The position numbers were made by a program, and so were the translations under genes. From the NCBI GenBank assembly GCA_964572845.1, contig CAZNFX010000003.1:186001-250000 (forward strand): a stretch of 64,000 nucleotides of DNA, read 5' to 3'. The notes below the pieces were generated by a model. That model was not told where the DNA came from. It was given only the letters and a program-made list of their open reading frames with translations, and ran no database searches. Below, piece after piece: positions 17,262 through 26,371 of the stretch. Position 1 is the stretch's first letter. Each line of letters starts with the position of its first letter. The DNA is from Bin55 sp964572845 (GTDB taxonomy: Bacteria; Pseudomonadota; Gammaproteobacteria; Pseudomonadales; Azotimanducaceae).

Positions 17262-18731
17262 CTATTGAACCGTTCGCAGAAGGTTACTAACTACTCGTTC
17301 CAAGTGTACGAGGGAGTTGCACTCTTCAGCTTGATGAACATAGGGTGTGTACTTCCGCATGATAGCGTCTCCAGTATTCCATGTCGTCCTAGATTCCGGA
17401 TTCAGCCAAATCACGCGCTTCGACATGTCGTAGAGTTCCTTTAGCACCTCTTGGTTTGCATCTCCATAGTTGTTGCGGGCATCGCCGAGAATAATGATTG
17501 TTGTACGATTGTCGACATCAGATTGGCACTTCTTGCGAAAGTCAAGCAAGGCTTGACCATAGTCCGTCGAACCACTGCCGTAATCTCTCAAAGTCTTTGC
17601 AATTGCATCCTCGAGGGAATTGCGCTCGAACAATTCGGTAACCTCGCCCAAGTCTGAGGAAAAGGCGAACGAACGAACCTTTGGCATGACTTCCTCTAAG
17701 CTGTAGAGGAACATCAGCATGAACCTAGCATAGTTGGCTACAGAGCCGCTTACATCGCAAATTGCAAAAACATTAGGGCGATCAACCTTGACTGACTTCC
17801 AATGCAGGTCGAAGATGTTGCCGTCGTAGCTCATGTTGTGTCGCAGGGTACGAGAGACGTTGAGGACGCCGCGTTTGAACACTTTTTTCCGACGAGAATG
17901 TAGTGTTACGAGTTTCTTTGCCATGCGAAACACAATCTCTTGAACCAGCCGAAAGTTCCTGTGCTCCACGTTGGATAGCTTTACTTTTCTCAACAGTTCT
18001 TCTCGCAGGCGCAGTCCCTGAGCATCCGCATGCAATAGAAACTGTTTCTCGACGTAGTCGCGAACTTGTTCACGCAGCCAGTCTTGCCGGTGTTTCAATT
18101 CGCGTCCAAGTCGCCTGACGGGCAGTTCTGCACTCTCCTTTGAGGAATTGATCTCACGTTGGAGCTCTGCGAGTCCCATTTCATCCAGTATGCGGCGTGT
18201 GTAGAGTCCCTTTTGAGTAAAGACCTGGATATCCTCTAAGTGGACAGCTTTGGCTGACTTCGCAACCTGCAAGTTGAGTTCTATGCGGTCGTCCTGCATC
18301 AACAATTTGCCCAATGCGGACGTAGGTTGAGCCAGGGGTCCGCGACCTAGGTTCTCTGCGTTTTCCTCGTCAGTATCTTCGGATCCAGCACCGCCACCTG
18401 CTCCAGTGCCTTGCGAACGCGCTCCCGATCCCTGAGCCTGGTTGCCGGATGGGTTTGCTCCCTCTTCGCCACGATCATTTTCGTCGTCTGGACTAACCTT
18501 TCGTTGTGAAGAAATGTCAACGAAATTGAAGAACTCCTCAAAGGTGTTGTCGAAAGTCTCCTTTTCATCCAAGGTCTTGGGAAGCACCAGTGCAAGGGTA
18601 TTCTTGAGAAACTCTCGATCGTGATATCCCGTAAGTTCAACAGCGCTCAACGCATCTAGCGTTTCCGCTGGCGAAATCCGTACTTCGGCGGTACGCAAAG
18701 CTGAAATAAAGCTAGTGAGGGTGCGGTCCAT
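17262..18731 (-). CDS. VWA domain protein, CoxE-like
   Basis: 489-residue cytoplasmic protein of the CoxE/VWA family, partner of MoxR-type ATPases in metal-centre maturation or complex assembly. The N-terminal half (1-85) is helical. Residues 88-125 are a Gly/Ser/Asp-rich flexible linker. The C-terminal VWA domain has an intact MIDAS, DVSGS at 326-330, in the context VFAICDVSGSVANYARF, followed by SFAFSSDLGEVTELF and a GSGSTDYGQAL segment supplying the threonine. It starts 26 bases after moxR and ends 9 bases before oppA. In CO dehydrogenase operons CoxD (MoxR) and CoxE help insert the Cu-Mo centre, but no coxLMS genes are present here. Client unknown. Confidence 0.82.
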   Translation of the reverse strand: MDRTLTSFISALRTAEVRISPAETLDALSAVELTGYHDREFLKNTLALVLPKTLDEKETFDNTFEEFFNFVDISSQRKVSPDDENDRGEEGANPSGNQAQGSGARSQGTGAGGGAGSEDTDEENAENLGRGPLAQPTSALGKLLMQDDRIELNLQVAKSAKAVHLEDIQVFTQKGLYTRRILDEMGLAELQREINSSKESAELPVRRLGRELKHRQDWLREQVRDYVEKQFLLHADAQGLRLREELLRKVKLSNVEHRNFRLVQEIVFRMAKKLVTLHSRRKKVFKRGVLNVSRTLRHNMSYDGNIFDLHWKSVKVDRPNVFAICDVSGSVANYARFMLMFLYSLEEVMPKVRSFAFSSDLGEVTELFERNSLEDAIAKTLRDYGSGSTDYGQALLDFRKKCQSDVDNRTTIIILGDARNNYGDANQEVLKELYDMSKRVIWLNPESRTTWNTGDAIMRKYTPYVHQAEECNSLVHLERVVSNLLRTVQ

Positions 18732-18757
18732 GTTGGTTAGTTGGACCGTTTAGAAAT

Positions 18758-19699
18758 TCAGGCATTGACTGCTTTGTGTGTGATCGATGGAACGTCCGTA
18801 TTGATATTGTCAATGTCTTCCTGGAATTTCAAAATCACATTCAGTGTGTCTCGCACTAGATCTGGGTCAAGAGTCTCCGTGTGGAGTAGCAATAACGTTC
18901 GTGCCCAGTCGATTGTTTCACTAATAGCGGGTACCTTCTTCAAATCCAAGTCGCGCAATTCCTGAATGAATGCGACCAATTGCTTGCGAAGCAATTCCGG
19001 AATCTCAGGAACCCTCGCATGGATGATCCGTTGCTCAAGCTCCATGTCGGGAAATGGGATGTAGAGGTGCAAGCATCGACGCTTAAGCGCATCGGAGATT
19101 TCGCGGGTATTGTTGCTGGTTAGGAAAACCATTGGAGGTTCTCTAAGAGCTTTAACGGTTCCAATTTCTGGAATGGATACCTGGAAATCGGACAGAATTT
19201 CCAGCAATAGCGACTCAAACTCGTGGTCTGACTTGTCAACCTCGTCTATGAGTAGCACGCAACCGCGTTCTTCCTGCAACGCCTTGAGCAATGGTCGCGG
19301 TTCCATGAACTCCTGTGAGAAGAAGATGTCGCCGAATTCGTGAAGTCGTCCCACCGACTCCTTGAATCCCTGTGCTCCCTGCAAGACTTCGTCCAAAGTT
19401 TCTTTGAGTACCTGCGTATAGAGCAACTGCTTTCCATACTTCCATTCGTAGATCGCCTTGGATTCGTCCAAGCCCTCGTAGCATTGCAGCCTAATCAACG
19501 GCAGCTGAAACATTTCTGCCGTAGTCTTGGCTAGTTCAGTCTTACCTACTCCCGGCGGTCCCTCAATGAGAACTGGTTTTCTCAGGTGATAGGCAAGATA
19601 GACTGCAGTCGCTATCTGATTGCTGCATATGTAGCGGTGCACTTCAAAGTGGTTCTTCAAAGAATCCACAGACTCGGCGAGATGATCTAGTTTGTTCAA
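18758..19699 (-). CDS. MoxR-family AAA+ ATPase
   Basis: 313-residue ATPase of the MoxR/CoxD group. Walker A GPPGVGKT is at 47-54, Walker B CVLLIDEVD at 147-155, sensor 1 is MVFLTSNNTREIS, and the arginine finger region is DALKRRCLHLYIPFPD. It is the upstream partner of the VWA gene (26-base gap), the canonical arrangement. MoxR/VWA pairs work as chaperones that activate or assemble protein complexes. The shared operon with oppABCDF suggests, without proving it, that the transporter or a substrate it imports is the target. Confidence 0.87.
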   Translation of the reverse strand: MNKLDHLAESVDSLKNHFEVHRYICSNQIATAVYLAYHLRKPVLIEGPPGVGKTELAKTTAEMFQLPLIRLQCYEGLDESKAIYEWKYGKQLLYTQVLKETLDEVLQGAQGFKESVGRLHEFGDIFFSQEFMEPRPLLKALQEERGCVLLIDEVDKSDHEFESLLLEILSDFQVSIPEIGTVKALREPPMVFLTSNNTREISDALKRRCLHLYIPFPDMELEQRIIHARVPEIPELLRKQLVAFIQELRDLDLKKVPAISETIDWARTLLLLHTETLDPDLVRDTLNVILKFQEDIDNINTDVPSITHKAVNA

Positions 19700-19778
19700 T
19701 TTGATCTCGAGAATTCTTGTGATTGGGAATTCGGCAATGTCTTTCCTATGGCTCTAAAGATCGGAGTACTGCAGTTGG

Positions 19779-20579
19779 CTATGCTCCGCGGTAGTTTGCC
19801 GCACGCTTTTCCATGAACGCCGCAACTCCCTCTTTGTGATCTTCCGTTTGGGCACAGCGAAGATGTGTCAATGCCTCTTTTTCCAACATCGTCATGAAGT
19901 CAGAGACTGAAGATTGATTTACATTCTGTTTCATCCAGCGATAGCTGACAAGCGGGCCGTTTGCTATGCGAGTTGCGAGTTTCTGAACGTCGTCTGCAAA
20001 GGATTCTGCTGGCAAGACTCGATTTACTAACCCAATGCGCAATGCTTCCTGTGCATCGATGATATCGGGAAGAAAGAAGAGCTCCTTGGCTTTGGACTCG
20101 CCGAGCAATCGTGTTAGCTGCCACGTCGTACCGAAGTCTCCACCCAACCCTACATTGGCAAATGCGGTGCCGAATTTCGCGCTTGCCGAAGCGAACCGAA
20201 GGTCGCAGGATGCTGCAATGCCAAGTCCTGCACCAACTGCATGTCCATTCACCGCTGCAATCGTCACTTTAGGAATGGTATGGAGCAAATAGGGAAACAA
20301 ATGTCGCTCTCTCTGTCGATCCACAGATTGCTCGAAAGTTAGCGGTAGGCCATCTGGATCGGTTCCACCCATATTGCTCACGTCGCCGCCTGCACAGAAT
20401 GCTCGGCCTTCACCCGTCAACACTATGGCACCTATGTTGGGGTCGCGGACCGCGTCGCCAAGACGTGCTATCGCGGGGAAGGTCATATTGTCCGCAATGG
20501 GATTCAGCTTCGTGGGGTTGTTGAGTGTGATGGTCAATACCCTGTCCGCTACATTGAACAGGATCGGATCGTCGCTCAT
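19779..20579 (-). CDS. Enoyl-CoA hydratase/isomerase family protein
   Basis: Crotonase-fold enzyme of 266 residues acting on enoyl-CoA thioesters. GEGRAFCAGGDVSNMGG supplies the first oxyanion-hole segment and AVNGHAVGAGLGIAASCDLRFAS the second. The glutamate normally found in the PE position of true hydratases is replaced (TAFANVGLGGDFG), and the Asp in GGDFG recalls PaaG-type isomerases, so isomerase activity is as likely as hydration. The ATG at 20579 (MSDDPILFNVADRVL) is chosen over an upstream in-frame start that adds 23 residues unlike the family. It is first in the leftward run ahead of moxR (79-base gap), so it may or may not share that operon. Confidence 0.88.
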   Translation of the reverse strand: MSDDPILFNVADRVLTITLNNPTKLNPIADNMTFPAIARLGDAVRDPNIGAIVLTGEGRAFCAGGDVSNMGGTDPDGLPLTFEQSVDRQRERHLFPYLLHTIPKVTIAAVNGHAVGAGLGIAASCDLRFASASAKFGTAFANVGLGGDFGTTWQLTRLLGESKAKELFFLPDIIDAQEALRIGLVNRVLPAESFADDVQKLATRIANGPLVSYRWMKQNVNQSSVSDFMTMLEKEALTHLRCAQTEDHKEGVAAFMEKRAANYRGA

Positions 20580-20700
20580 GTACCTATACACCGAGGTGTG
20601 ACTTGCTGGAGTCGCATTTTGCACAATTCGTACACGGGCGATGTTCAAGACACCGACTGGGAGCCCCGGCGTCCCAAAAACTTAACCGGTTATCGGGAGT

Positions 20701-21894
20701 CTATCCCGCAGCGCGAGCCATCCCTGCTTCTTTCACGCGCTTTCTCTCAGCCGACAACGAGTGATTGAAACCCGCTCCAGCGGGCCAGATACCGGGATCG
20801 GCCTTGACAAATCGACACAAGTGTTTTGCGTGATCGGAGAGTGTTTCCCAAATCTCAAAGGGCATAGTCTTCGCACCAGCTTTGCCAATCCAAGGTGCTC
20901 CGTACTCGACATTGGGAAGTGAACGAATTTCTCTACTCAGGTTCGGGGTCGCTCCGTGCCAAGCTCGGTTGTCTCGAAAGACTCCTGCTCCCGCTTTTGC
21001 ACCGACCAATGTGCACATGCGCATCCACTCTGGCTCTTCAGTTGGGTGGGGTGGCGGTCTAACGGCTTTATGACTGCCAGGAATCTGCCTTATAGGACCG
21101 TTTTCCCAAGTTAGGTCGCACATGACGAAATTGATGGTGATAATTGGCGGCGTATGGTCGACGATTTCACGCTGTGTACGGAGATCGAGTTCGTCTGTTC
21201 CCTCGCGATGCCGCATTTCTACGCCAAGCTCCTCTGCCTGCTCACGTCGCGAATCCGGCAAATTCTGGTGCTCTCTCAAATCCATGTGTAGGTGCTGATA
21301 CTCCACTGCTCCCGGCAAGCAAAGATCTCCGCCTGCGCCCACCACCTTGTAGTCCATATTGCCGAACAGAGCCGCAAGAAGAGGAGTCGTAGTTGGTAGG
21401 TCGACCATTGAGGCCCACACCGAGTCGTGCAGCATTTGGCGAGATGCCGATGTTGTCCCATAGCTATAGCGGTGGGGCAAGCGTCCAGTTTCTGTGATGT
21501 ACTTTCTGCCGTCGTGACCATTGGGCTCGAGAATCTGCTTCAATACACGAGCTGAACCCTCTCGAAATCTGGCAAGAGTTTCGTCGTCAAGGAGATCGCT
21601 GACGACGACAAATCCATCTCTAAAGAAAATCCTTTTTGCTTTCTCTATTTCGTGAGGTGCACAGATATCAAGCCCGGTGTAACCGTTCTTCTCCTTGAGC
21701 TTCTCCCGCAACGCGCACACTTGTTCGTCACTATGGATACGTCTCGAGGGCGAATATGGGTCCGCTACGCCAAAGTGCCTCTTCTTATCTCTAACAACAC
21801 TTCCCGATTCATCCAGGGTCTCGTTGATTGGTGTATTGGCGCACCAACCTACGTCGGTTTCGCCATAGACCTGCATGTTGTCAAGCTCGCCCAT
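20701..21894 (-). CDS. Phytanoyl-CoA dioxygenase (PhyH) family protein
   Basis: Fe(II)/2-oxoglutarate-dependent hydroxylase fold, 397 residues. FFRDGFVVVSDLLDDETLARF is the family N-terminal helix-strand. The metal-binding HxD is in YQHLHMDLREH, and DNRAWHGATPNLSREIRSLP supplies the distal histidine and the 2-oxoglutarate arginine. It is longer than human PhyH (about 310 mature), with extra N-terminal sequence. A TTG directly before the ATG at 21894 is a weaker alternative start. The gene stands alone, leftward, about 120 bases before the enoyl-CoA hydratase start. Substrates in bacteria range over hydroxylated amino acids, quorum signals and lipids; none can be chosen here. Confidence 0.85.
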   Translation of the reverse strand: MGELDNMQVYGETDVGWCANTPINETLDESGSVVRDKKRHFGVADPYSPSRRIHSDEQVCALREKLKEKNGYTGLDICAPHEIEKAKRIFFRDGFVVVSDLLDDETLARFREGSARVLKQILEPNGHDGRKYITETGRLPHRYSYGTTSASRQMLHDSVWASMVDLPTTTPLLAALFGNMDYKVVGAGGDLCLPGAVEYQHLHMDLREHQNLPDSRREQAEELGVEMRHREGTDELDLRTQREIVDHTPPIITINFVMCDLTWENGPIRQIPGSHKAVRPPPHPTEEPEWMRMCTLVGAKAGAGVFRDNRAWHGATPNLSREIRSLPNVEYGAPWIGKAGAKTMPFEIWETLSDHAKHLCRFVKADPGIWPAGAGFNHSLSAERKRVKEAGMARAAG

Positions 21895-22396
21895 CAATCA
21901 ATCGAAACTCCTCGAAAGCCCTAAACGAGCGACAAATGTTACTCGGGAGCCCAAAGCGATTCAACTAAGGGGCCTCTCGGCACCAAACTCAAGAGTGAGA
22001 TTGCTATCCAAAGACTTTGGACTTGTGAATCGAAACTACGGATCAAATAGAACGCCTTCCAATTACCACAAGCGCAATGTGCAAGAAATCTAAACAGCAA
22101 TCAGCGAGTTCTAATCTGACTCTTCGCTCTCACCATCGTCCTTAGTCTGAATAGCGGATCGCGTGAGCCCGGCGAGGTCGCCAACATCCAGTCCAATTTC
22201 CTTGAGTAAGGCCTCTACCAATCGACTCGGCTTGTTTCAATGGCTCACTGTTGCTCGATATCGCGTTGTTTAGCTAGCCGTTCGTTTTCGATTTAATCTT
22301 CTTCAACATCAAGAACGCAACTACCTGTGGAGCACCGATTCAATGTATTAAGATGAGGCAAGTACCATCTGCGTAAATCCGTTGGGGGAAGGAACC
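21895..22396. other. Divergent intergenic region of about 500 bases
   Basis: Separates the leftward PhyH-like gene from the rightward amidohydrolase operon and must hold promoters for both. I cannot place either promoter confidently. The centre contains a decayed leftward coding remnant (listed separately). No tRNA or repeat is seen. Confidence 0.5.
22111..22285 (-). pseudogene. Decayed coding remnant, unrecognised
   Basis: On the minus strand 41 codons ending at a TAG (22111-22113) read like protein: SRLVEALLKEIGLDVGDLAG then LTRSAIQ and an acidic tail ESEESD. Directly upstream in another frame, interrupted by stops, lies IENERLAKQRDIEQQ and AIETSR. The two pieces join by a one-base frame change at SR/SRLV, giving a plausible single helical protein of about 65 residues that has lost its frame. 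No start with a ribosome site is visible. I do not recognise the family. It could also be chance, since the stretch is short. Confidence 0.35.
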
Positions 22397-23404
22397 TTGG
22401 CCACACCAAGTAGCAACGAGTGGTTGGCACTAGTAGAAGAGGACATTGTCGACCCACACCGCCGGATAATCGATCCGCATCACCACCTGTGGGAGACGGC
22501 AACCACATGGGGTCGCTATGTTCTCGAAGATCTCTGGCGCGACACAGAATCCGGCCACAATATCGAGAAAACTGTTTTCATTGATTGCAGGTCAAGCTAT
22601 CGAACGGAGGGACCGGAGCATTTGCGTCCTATTGGCGAGACCGAATTCGTTGCATCCGTAGCGGCGGAAAGCGCGCAAGCCGACGGAAAAGCTACCATCG
22701 CTGCAATCGTCTCGCATGCCAACATGATGCTCGGGGACGGAGTCGAGGAAGTCCTAAACGCCCATGAGGAAGCTGGCAATGGACTCTTCCGAGGGATCAG
22801 ACACGCAGGACCGCACGACACTACCGAAACCCTCACCAACCGTGGGAGTGGCCGACCATGCCCCTACTCTCGATCGGATTTCCGCCAGGGGGTTGCTCGA
22901 CTGGGGCAACTAGGCTATACCTACGATACATGGCACTTCTACCACCAGAATCGAGATTACCTGGAACTGGCCAAAGCAGTTCCTGACACAATCATGATTC
23001 TCGATCACTTTGGCACACCATTGGGTGTCGGCGCCTATGCTGGTCGACAGCAGGAAATCTTTGAACAATGGAAAACTGACATAGCAGAGATCGCCAAGTG
23101 TCCAAACGTGCACGCCAAACTCGGCGGGTTAGCTATGCCCGACAATGGGTTTGGATGGGACAAGAATCCTCAACCACCTACCTCCGACGAATTCGTTGAG
23201 GCACAGCGGCCATACTACCTGCATACGATTGAGTGCTTTGGACCGGAGCGGTGCATGTTCGAGAGCAACTTTCCTGTGGACCGACTCTCTATTTCCTACC
23301 ACGTACTTTGGAACGGATTGAAGAAAATTGTCGCGGACTTCACCGACGACGAAAAAGATCAAATGTTCTATCGAACTGCAGCCGAGGTATACAAGATTCA
23401 GTAG
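22397..23404 (+). CDS. Amidohydrolase family protein (amidohydrolase_2 type)
   Basis: TIM-barrel metal-dependent hydrolase, 335 residues. The metal-binding HxH lies in RIIDPHHHLWE, a further histidine in TIMILDHFGTP, and the conserved late acid in MFESNFPVDR. Family members hydrolyse lactones or decarboxylate aromatic acids. The TTG at 22397 is chosen because GGAAGGA ends 4 bases before it; an in-frame TTG at 22382 lacks such a site. It is the first gene of a tight rightward operon followed by yejA after 24 bases, which suggests it acts on the imported compound. The exact substrate is unknown. Confidence 0.86.
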   Translation: MATPSSNEWLALVEEDIVDPHRRIIDPHHHLWETATTWGRYVLEDLWRDTESGHNIEKTVFIDCRSSYRTEGPEHLRPIGETEFVASVAAESAQADGKATIAAIVSHANMMLGDGVEEVLNAHEEAGNGLFRGIRHAGPHDTTETLTNRGSGRPCPYSRSDFRQGVARLGQLGYTYDTWHFYHQNRDYLELAKAVPDTIMILDHFGTPLGVGAYAGRQQEIFEQWKTDIAEIAKCPNVHAKLGGLAMPDNGFGWDKNPQPPTSDEFVEAQRPYYLHTIECFGPERCMFESNFPVDRLSISYHVLWNGLKKIVADFTDDEKDQMFYRTAAEVYKIQ

Positions 23405-23428
23405 AGCGTAGGAACCGAGCTTCCACTA

Positions 23429-25294
23429 ATGTGTATTGAGCGGCGCACACTTGCAGCTGGGGTCTTTTGCATTGGATTGGCCTCTGCTTACGCAACCGAA
23501 TACGAACATGGCTACGCGTTCCTATCCGAACCCAAATACTCACCAGACTTCGAGCATCTTGACTATGTGAACCCCAATGCCCCAAAGGGCGGAGTCATTC
23601 GCATTCCGCAAATGGGCAATTGGGACAGCTTCAACCCAGTTCCTCCTAGAGGTAGGGTGGCGGCGGGCCTGTCCGTCGGTTCGCCAACAGACAATCTGCT
23701 CTTAGATTCCCTAGTCGATTTTGCGGCTGACGAGACCTCAACCATCTATGGGATGATCGCTGATGGTATAGCCGTACCCGAAGATAAAGCTTGGATAGGG
23801 TTTCGCCTACGAAAAGAACCAATGCCACGATGGCACGATGGCAAGCCCATCACCGTCGAAGATCTTGTGTTCAGTTTTGAAGTCTATCGGCACCTTGCCA
23901 ACCCTGCAATTCAGAATCCACTTCTAGCTTTTTCCGAGATCGAGGTCATCAACGATCGTGAAGTCCGTTACCACGTCGTCGAGAGTGAACGAACCAATCC
24001 GTTATTGCCAATGCGCATTGGAACGATGCCGGTCTTGCCCAAGCACTATTGGGAAAGTGAGGACATAACCAAGTCAACTGTGACGCCACCTCTCGGGTCG
24101 GGTCCCTACGAAATTGCTGAGTTCTACGTCGGTCAGTGGGTGTCATTTCGACGGGTTGACAATTACTGGGGTAAGGACCTTCCCATGAATCGAGGTCGAT
24201 TCAATTTCGACCAAGTCAAGTATGACTACTTCAGGGATGATCAGGTTCAAACGGAGTCGCTCAAGGGCAACGCAGTTGACGTGCATGTCGAAAACATTCC
24301 TCGGCTTTGGGAGACGGCATACGACTTCGTTCCATACCACCGAGGACTCTTCAAGAAGAGCTACGTTCCGCAAATGCGACCAGCGGGTTTGTGGTGGCCA
24401 ATTTTCTGGAACTTAGAACAGCCGAGATTTCAAGATATCCGCGTACGTGAAGCTCTCTGGTTACTTAACGACTTTGTCTGGTTGAACAAGCGCAACTACA
24501 ACTTCTATTCGTTGGCAACGAGTTTCTTCCACGGATCGCCTACCTATGCCGCCAAAGGATTGCCGCAGGGCAAGGAACTACAACTGCTTGAAGAGATTCG
24601 TGATCTTGTGCCTTCTAGAGTATTCACGGAACCCTACAGACCCCCACCGAATCAAGGGGATGGCTGGAGCCGCGAAACAATCATACGAGCACAAGAGCTG
24701 TTCAGGGAGGCTGGATGGGTAATCAAGAAAAACAAGCTCGTCCACGAAGAAACCGGCGAACACTTCCATGTACGTTTTGTCGCAGTTTCTCCAGCCTTGG
24801 GAGGATCATTCATCCACTACACCCAAGTATTGGAAAGAGTGGGAATTTCATCGACGATCAAATCACCCGAAATCTCCAATTGGCTCTACCGAATGCGCTC
24901 GGGCGACTTCGACGCAGGAGCAATTTGGTTCTTGCCGGACAACACTCCCACCGCGACTATTGACAACGCGTTTAACAGCGAGCTTGTGAACCTTCCCTAC
25001 AGTTCCAATTGGGCCAACATGGAGGATCCTGCCGTCGACCACCTAATCGAGAAGATCAAGACGGCAAAGGAATTCGAGACCTACTCAGCGGCAATTCGCG
25101 CTCTTGACCGAGTTCTCCTGTGGAATTTCTACTTCATACCAGGCATGGCCAAGGAAAAAGTGGGGATTGCCTACTGGAACAAGTTTGGTCAGCCTGAGCC
25201 GAAATCATTGAATCGCATTACAAGCCATGTACACCTGTGGTGGTGGGACGAAGAGAAGGCAGAAGCTGTGAAAGAGTACACGGGTCGCAACTAA
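23429..25294 (+). CDS. yejA: ABC transporter substrate-binding protein, YejA-like (SBP family 5)
   Basis: Periplasmic binding protein, 621 residues. A signal peptide (residues 1-21, RRTLAAGVFCIGLASAYA) precedes a mature part with the YejA hallmark HLDYVNPNAPKGGVIRIP, then WHDGKPITVEDLVFSFEVYR, LGSGPYEIAEF and PAGLWWPIFWNLEQPRFQD. YejABEF imports peptides and the peptide-nucleotide antibiotic microcin C in enterobacteria. The gene lies 24 bases after the amidohydrolase and its stop directly abuts the GTG of yejB. Family is clear; the physiological cargo is unknown. Confidence 0.9.
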   Translation: MCIERRTLAAGVFCIGLASAYATEYEHGYAFLSEPKYSPDFEHLDYVNPNAPKGGVIRIPQMGNWDSFNPVPPRGRVAAGLSVGSPTDNLLLDSLVDFAADETSTIYGMIADGIAVPEDKAWIGFRLRKEPMPRWHDGKPITVEDLVFSFEVYRHLANPAIQNPLLAFSEIEVINDREVRYHVVESERTNPLLPMRIGTMPVLPKHYWESEDITKSTVTPPLGSGPYEIAEFYVGQWVSFRRVDNYWGKDLPMNRGRFNFDQVKYDYFRDDQVQTESLKGNAVDVHVENIPRLWETAYDFVPYHRGLFKKSYVPQMRPAGLWWPIFWNLEQPRFQDIRVREALWLLNDFVWLNKRNYNFYSLATSFFHGSPTYAAKGLPQGKELQLLEEIRDLVPSRVFTEPYRPPPNQGDGWSRETIIRAQELFREAGWVIKKNKLVHEETGEHFHVRFVAVSPALGGSFIHYTQVLERVGISSTIKSPEISNWLYRMRSGDFDAGAIWFLPDNTPTATIDNAFNSELVNLPYSSNWANMEDPAVDHLIEKIKTAKEFETYSAAIRALDRVLLWNFYFIPGMAKEKVGIAYWNKFGQPEPKSLNRITSHVHLWWWDEEKAEAVKEYTGRN

Positions 25295-26371
25295 GTGCTT
25301 AGGTACATACTGCGGCGTTTGGCCCTCATCCCGCTGACATTGTTCGGCATCATGCTGATCAACTTTGTCATCATTCAATTTGCGCCGGGAGGACCTGTCG
25401 AACAGGCGATCGCCCAATTCTCCGGCCTCAACGTTTCGACAACCGCGAGCATCTCAACCGCTGAGAGCATGGGCCCGTCAAATCAATCGTCCTATACCGG
25501 CGCATCCGGATTGGACCCGGAGTTCATAGAAAGAATCAATGAGCACTTCGGTTTCGACCGTCCGCCGCATGAGAGATTCCTGCTCATGCTGTGGAATTAC
25601 ATGCGTCTGGACTTTGGGACGAGTTATTTCCAGGATAGGTCCGTATTGGAAATAGTCCTAGAGAGGCTGCCCGTGTCGCTATCGCTCGGCTTGAGCGCGA
25701 TCTTTCTCATCTACCTTATATCAATTCCACTGGGTATCGCAAAAGCTGTACGAGACGGGGCATCGTTCGACGTATGGACCAGTGCTGTTGTGTTCACAGC
25801 CTACGCGATTCCACAATTTCTGTTTGCAATCATATTGATAGTTTTCTTTGCAGGAGGAGAGTGGCTGAACTGGTTTCCCATGCGAAATCTTCAGTCCGAT
25901 TCCTTTGCTGACCTCTCGTTTGTTGGGCGGATTGGAGACATTCTCTGGCACATTGCACTTCCAGTGGTCGCACTGACCATGGGTGGTTTCGCAACACTGA
26001 CCATGCTTACCAAGAATTGTTTTCTTGAGGAAATCAGCAAGCAGTTTGTCATGACGGCTCGAGCTAAGGGGCTTACCGAGCGAAGGGTCCTTTTTGGTCA
26101 CGTGTTCCGCAATGCGATGTTGATCATTATTTCCGGTTTTCCAGCAGCATTTGTGGGAATCATCTTCACTGGAGCCTTTCTCATCGAAGTGATTTTTTCG
26201 TTGGATGGAATTGGACTTCTTGGCTATGAGGCCGTGGTGGTTCGTGACTATCCGATTCTCTTCGCAACCTTGTTCTGCTTCAGCTTGCTTGCTTTGGTCA
26301 TGCAGCTGATAGGCGATCTGCTCTACGTGGTGGTGGACCCAAGGATCGACTTTGAAACGAGAAGTACGTGA
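25295..26371 (+). CDS. yejB: ABC transporter permease, YejB-like
   Basis: Inner-membrane permease, 358 residues, usual YejB length. It starts at GTG immediately after the yejA stop. The opening MLRYILRRLALIPLTLFGIM, the long periplasmic loop with a Ser/Thr-rich stretch (about 48-72) followed by LDPEFIERINEHFGFDRP, and the coupling loop FVMTARAKGLTERRVLFGH all match YejB. Six TM segments are visible. It overlaps yejE by 4 bases. Confidence 0.92.
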   Translation: MLRYILRRLALIPLTLFGIMLINFVIIQFAPGGPVEQAIAQFSGLNVSTTASISTAESMGPSNQSSYTGASGLDPEFIERINEHFGFDRPPHERFLLMLWNYMRLDFGTSYFQDRSVLEIVLERLPVSLSLGLSAIFLIYLISIPLGIAKAVRDGASFDVWTSAVVFTAYAIPQFLFAIILIVFFAGGEWLNWFPMRNLQSDSFADLSFVGRIGDILWHIALPVVALTMGGFATLTMLTKNCFLEEISKQFVMTARAKGLTERRVLFGHVFRNAMLIIISGFPAAFVGIIFTGAFLIEVIFSLDGIGLLGYEAVVVRDYPILFATLFCFSLLALVMQLIGDLLYVVVDPRIDFETRST

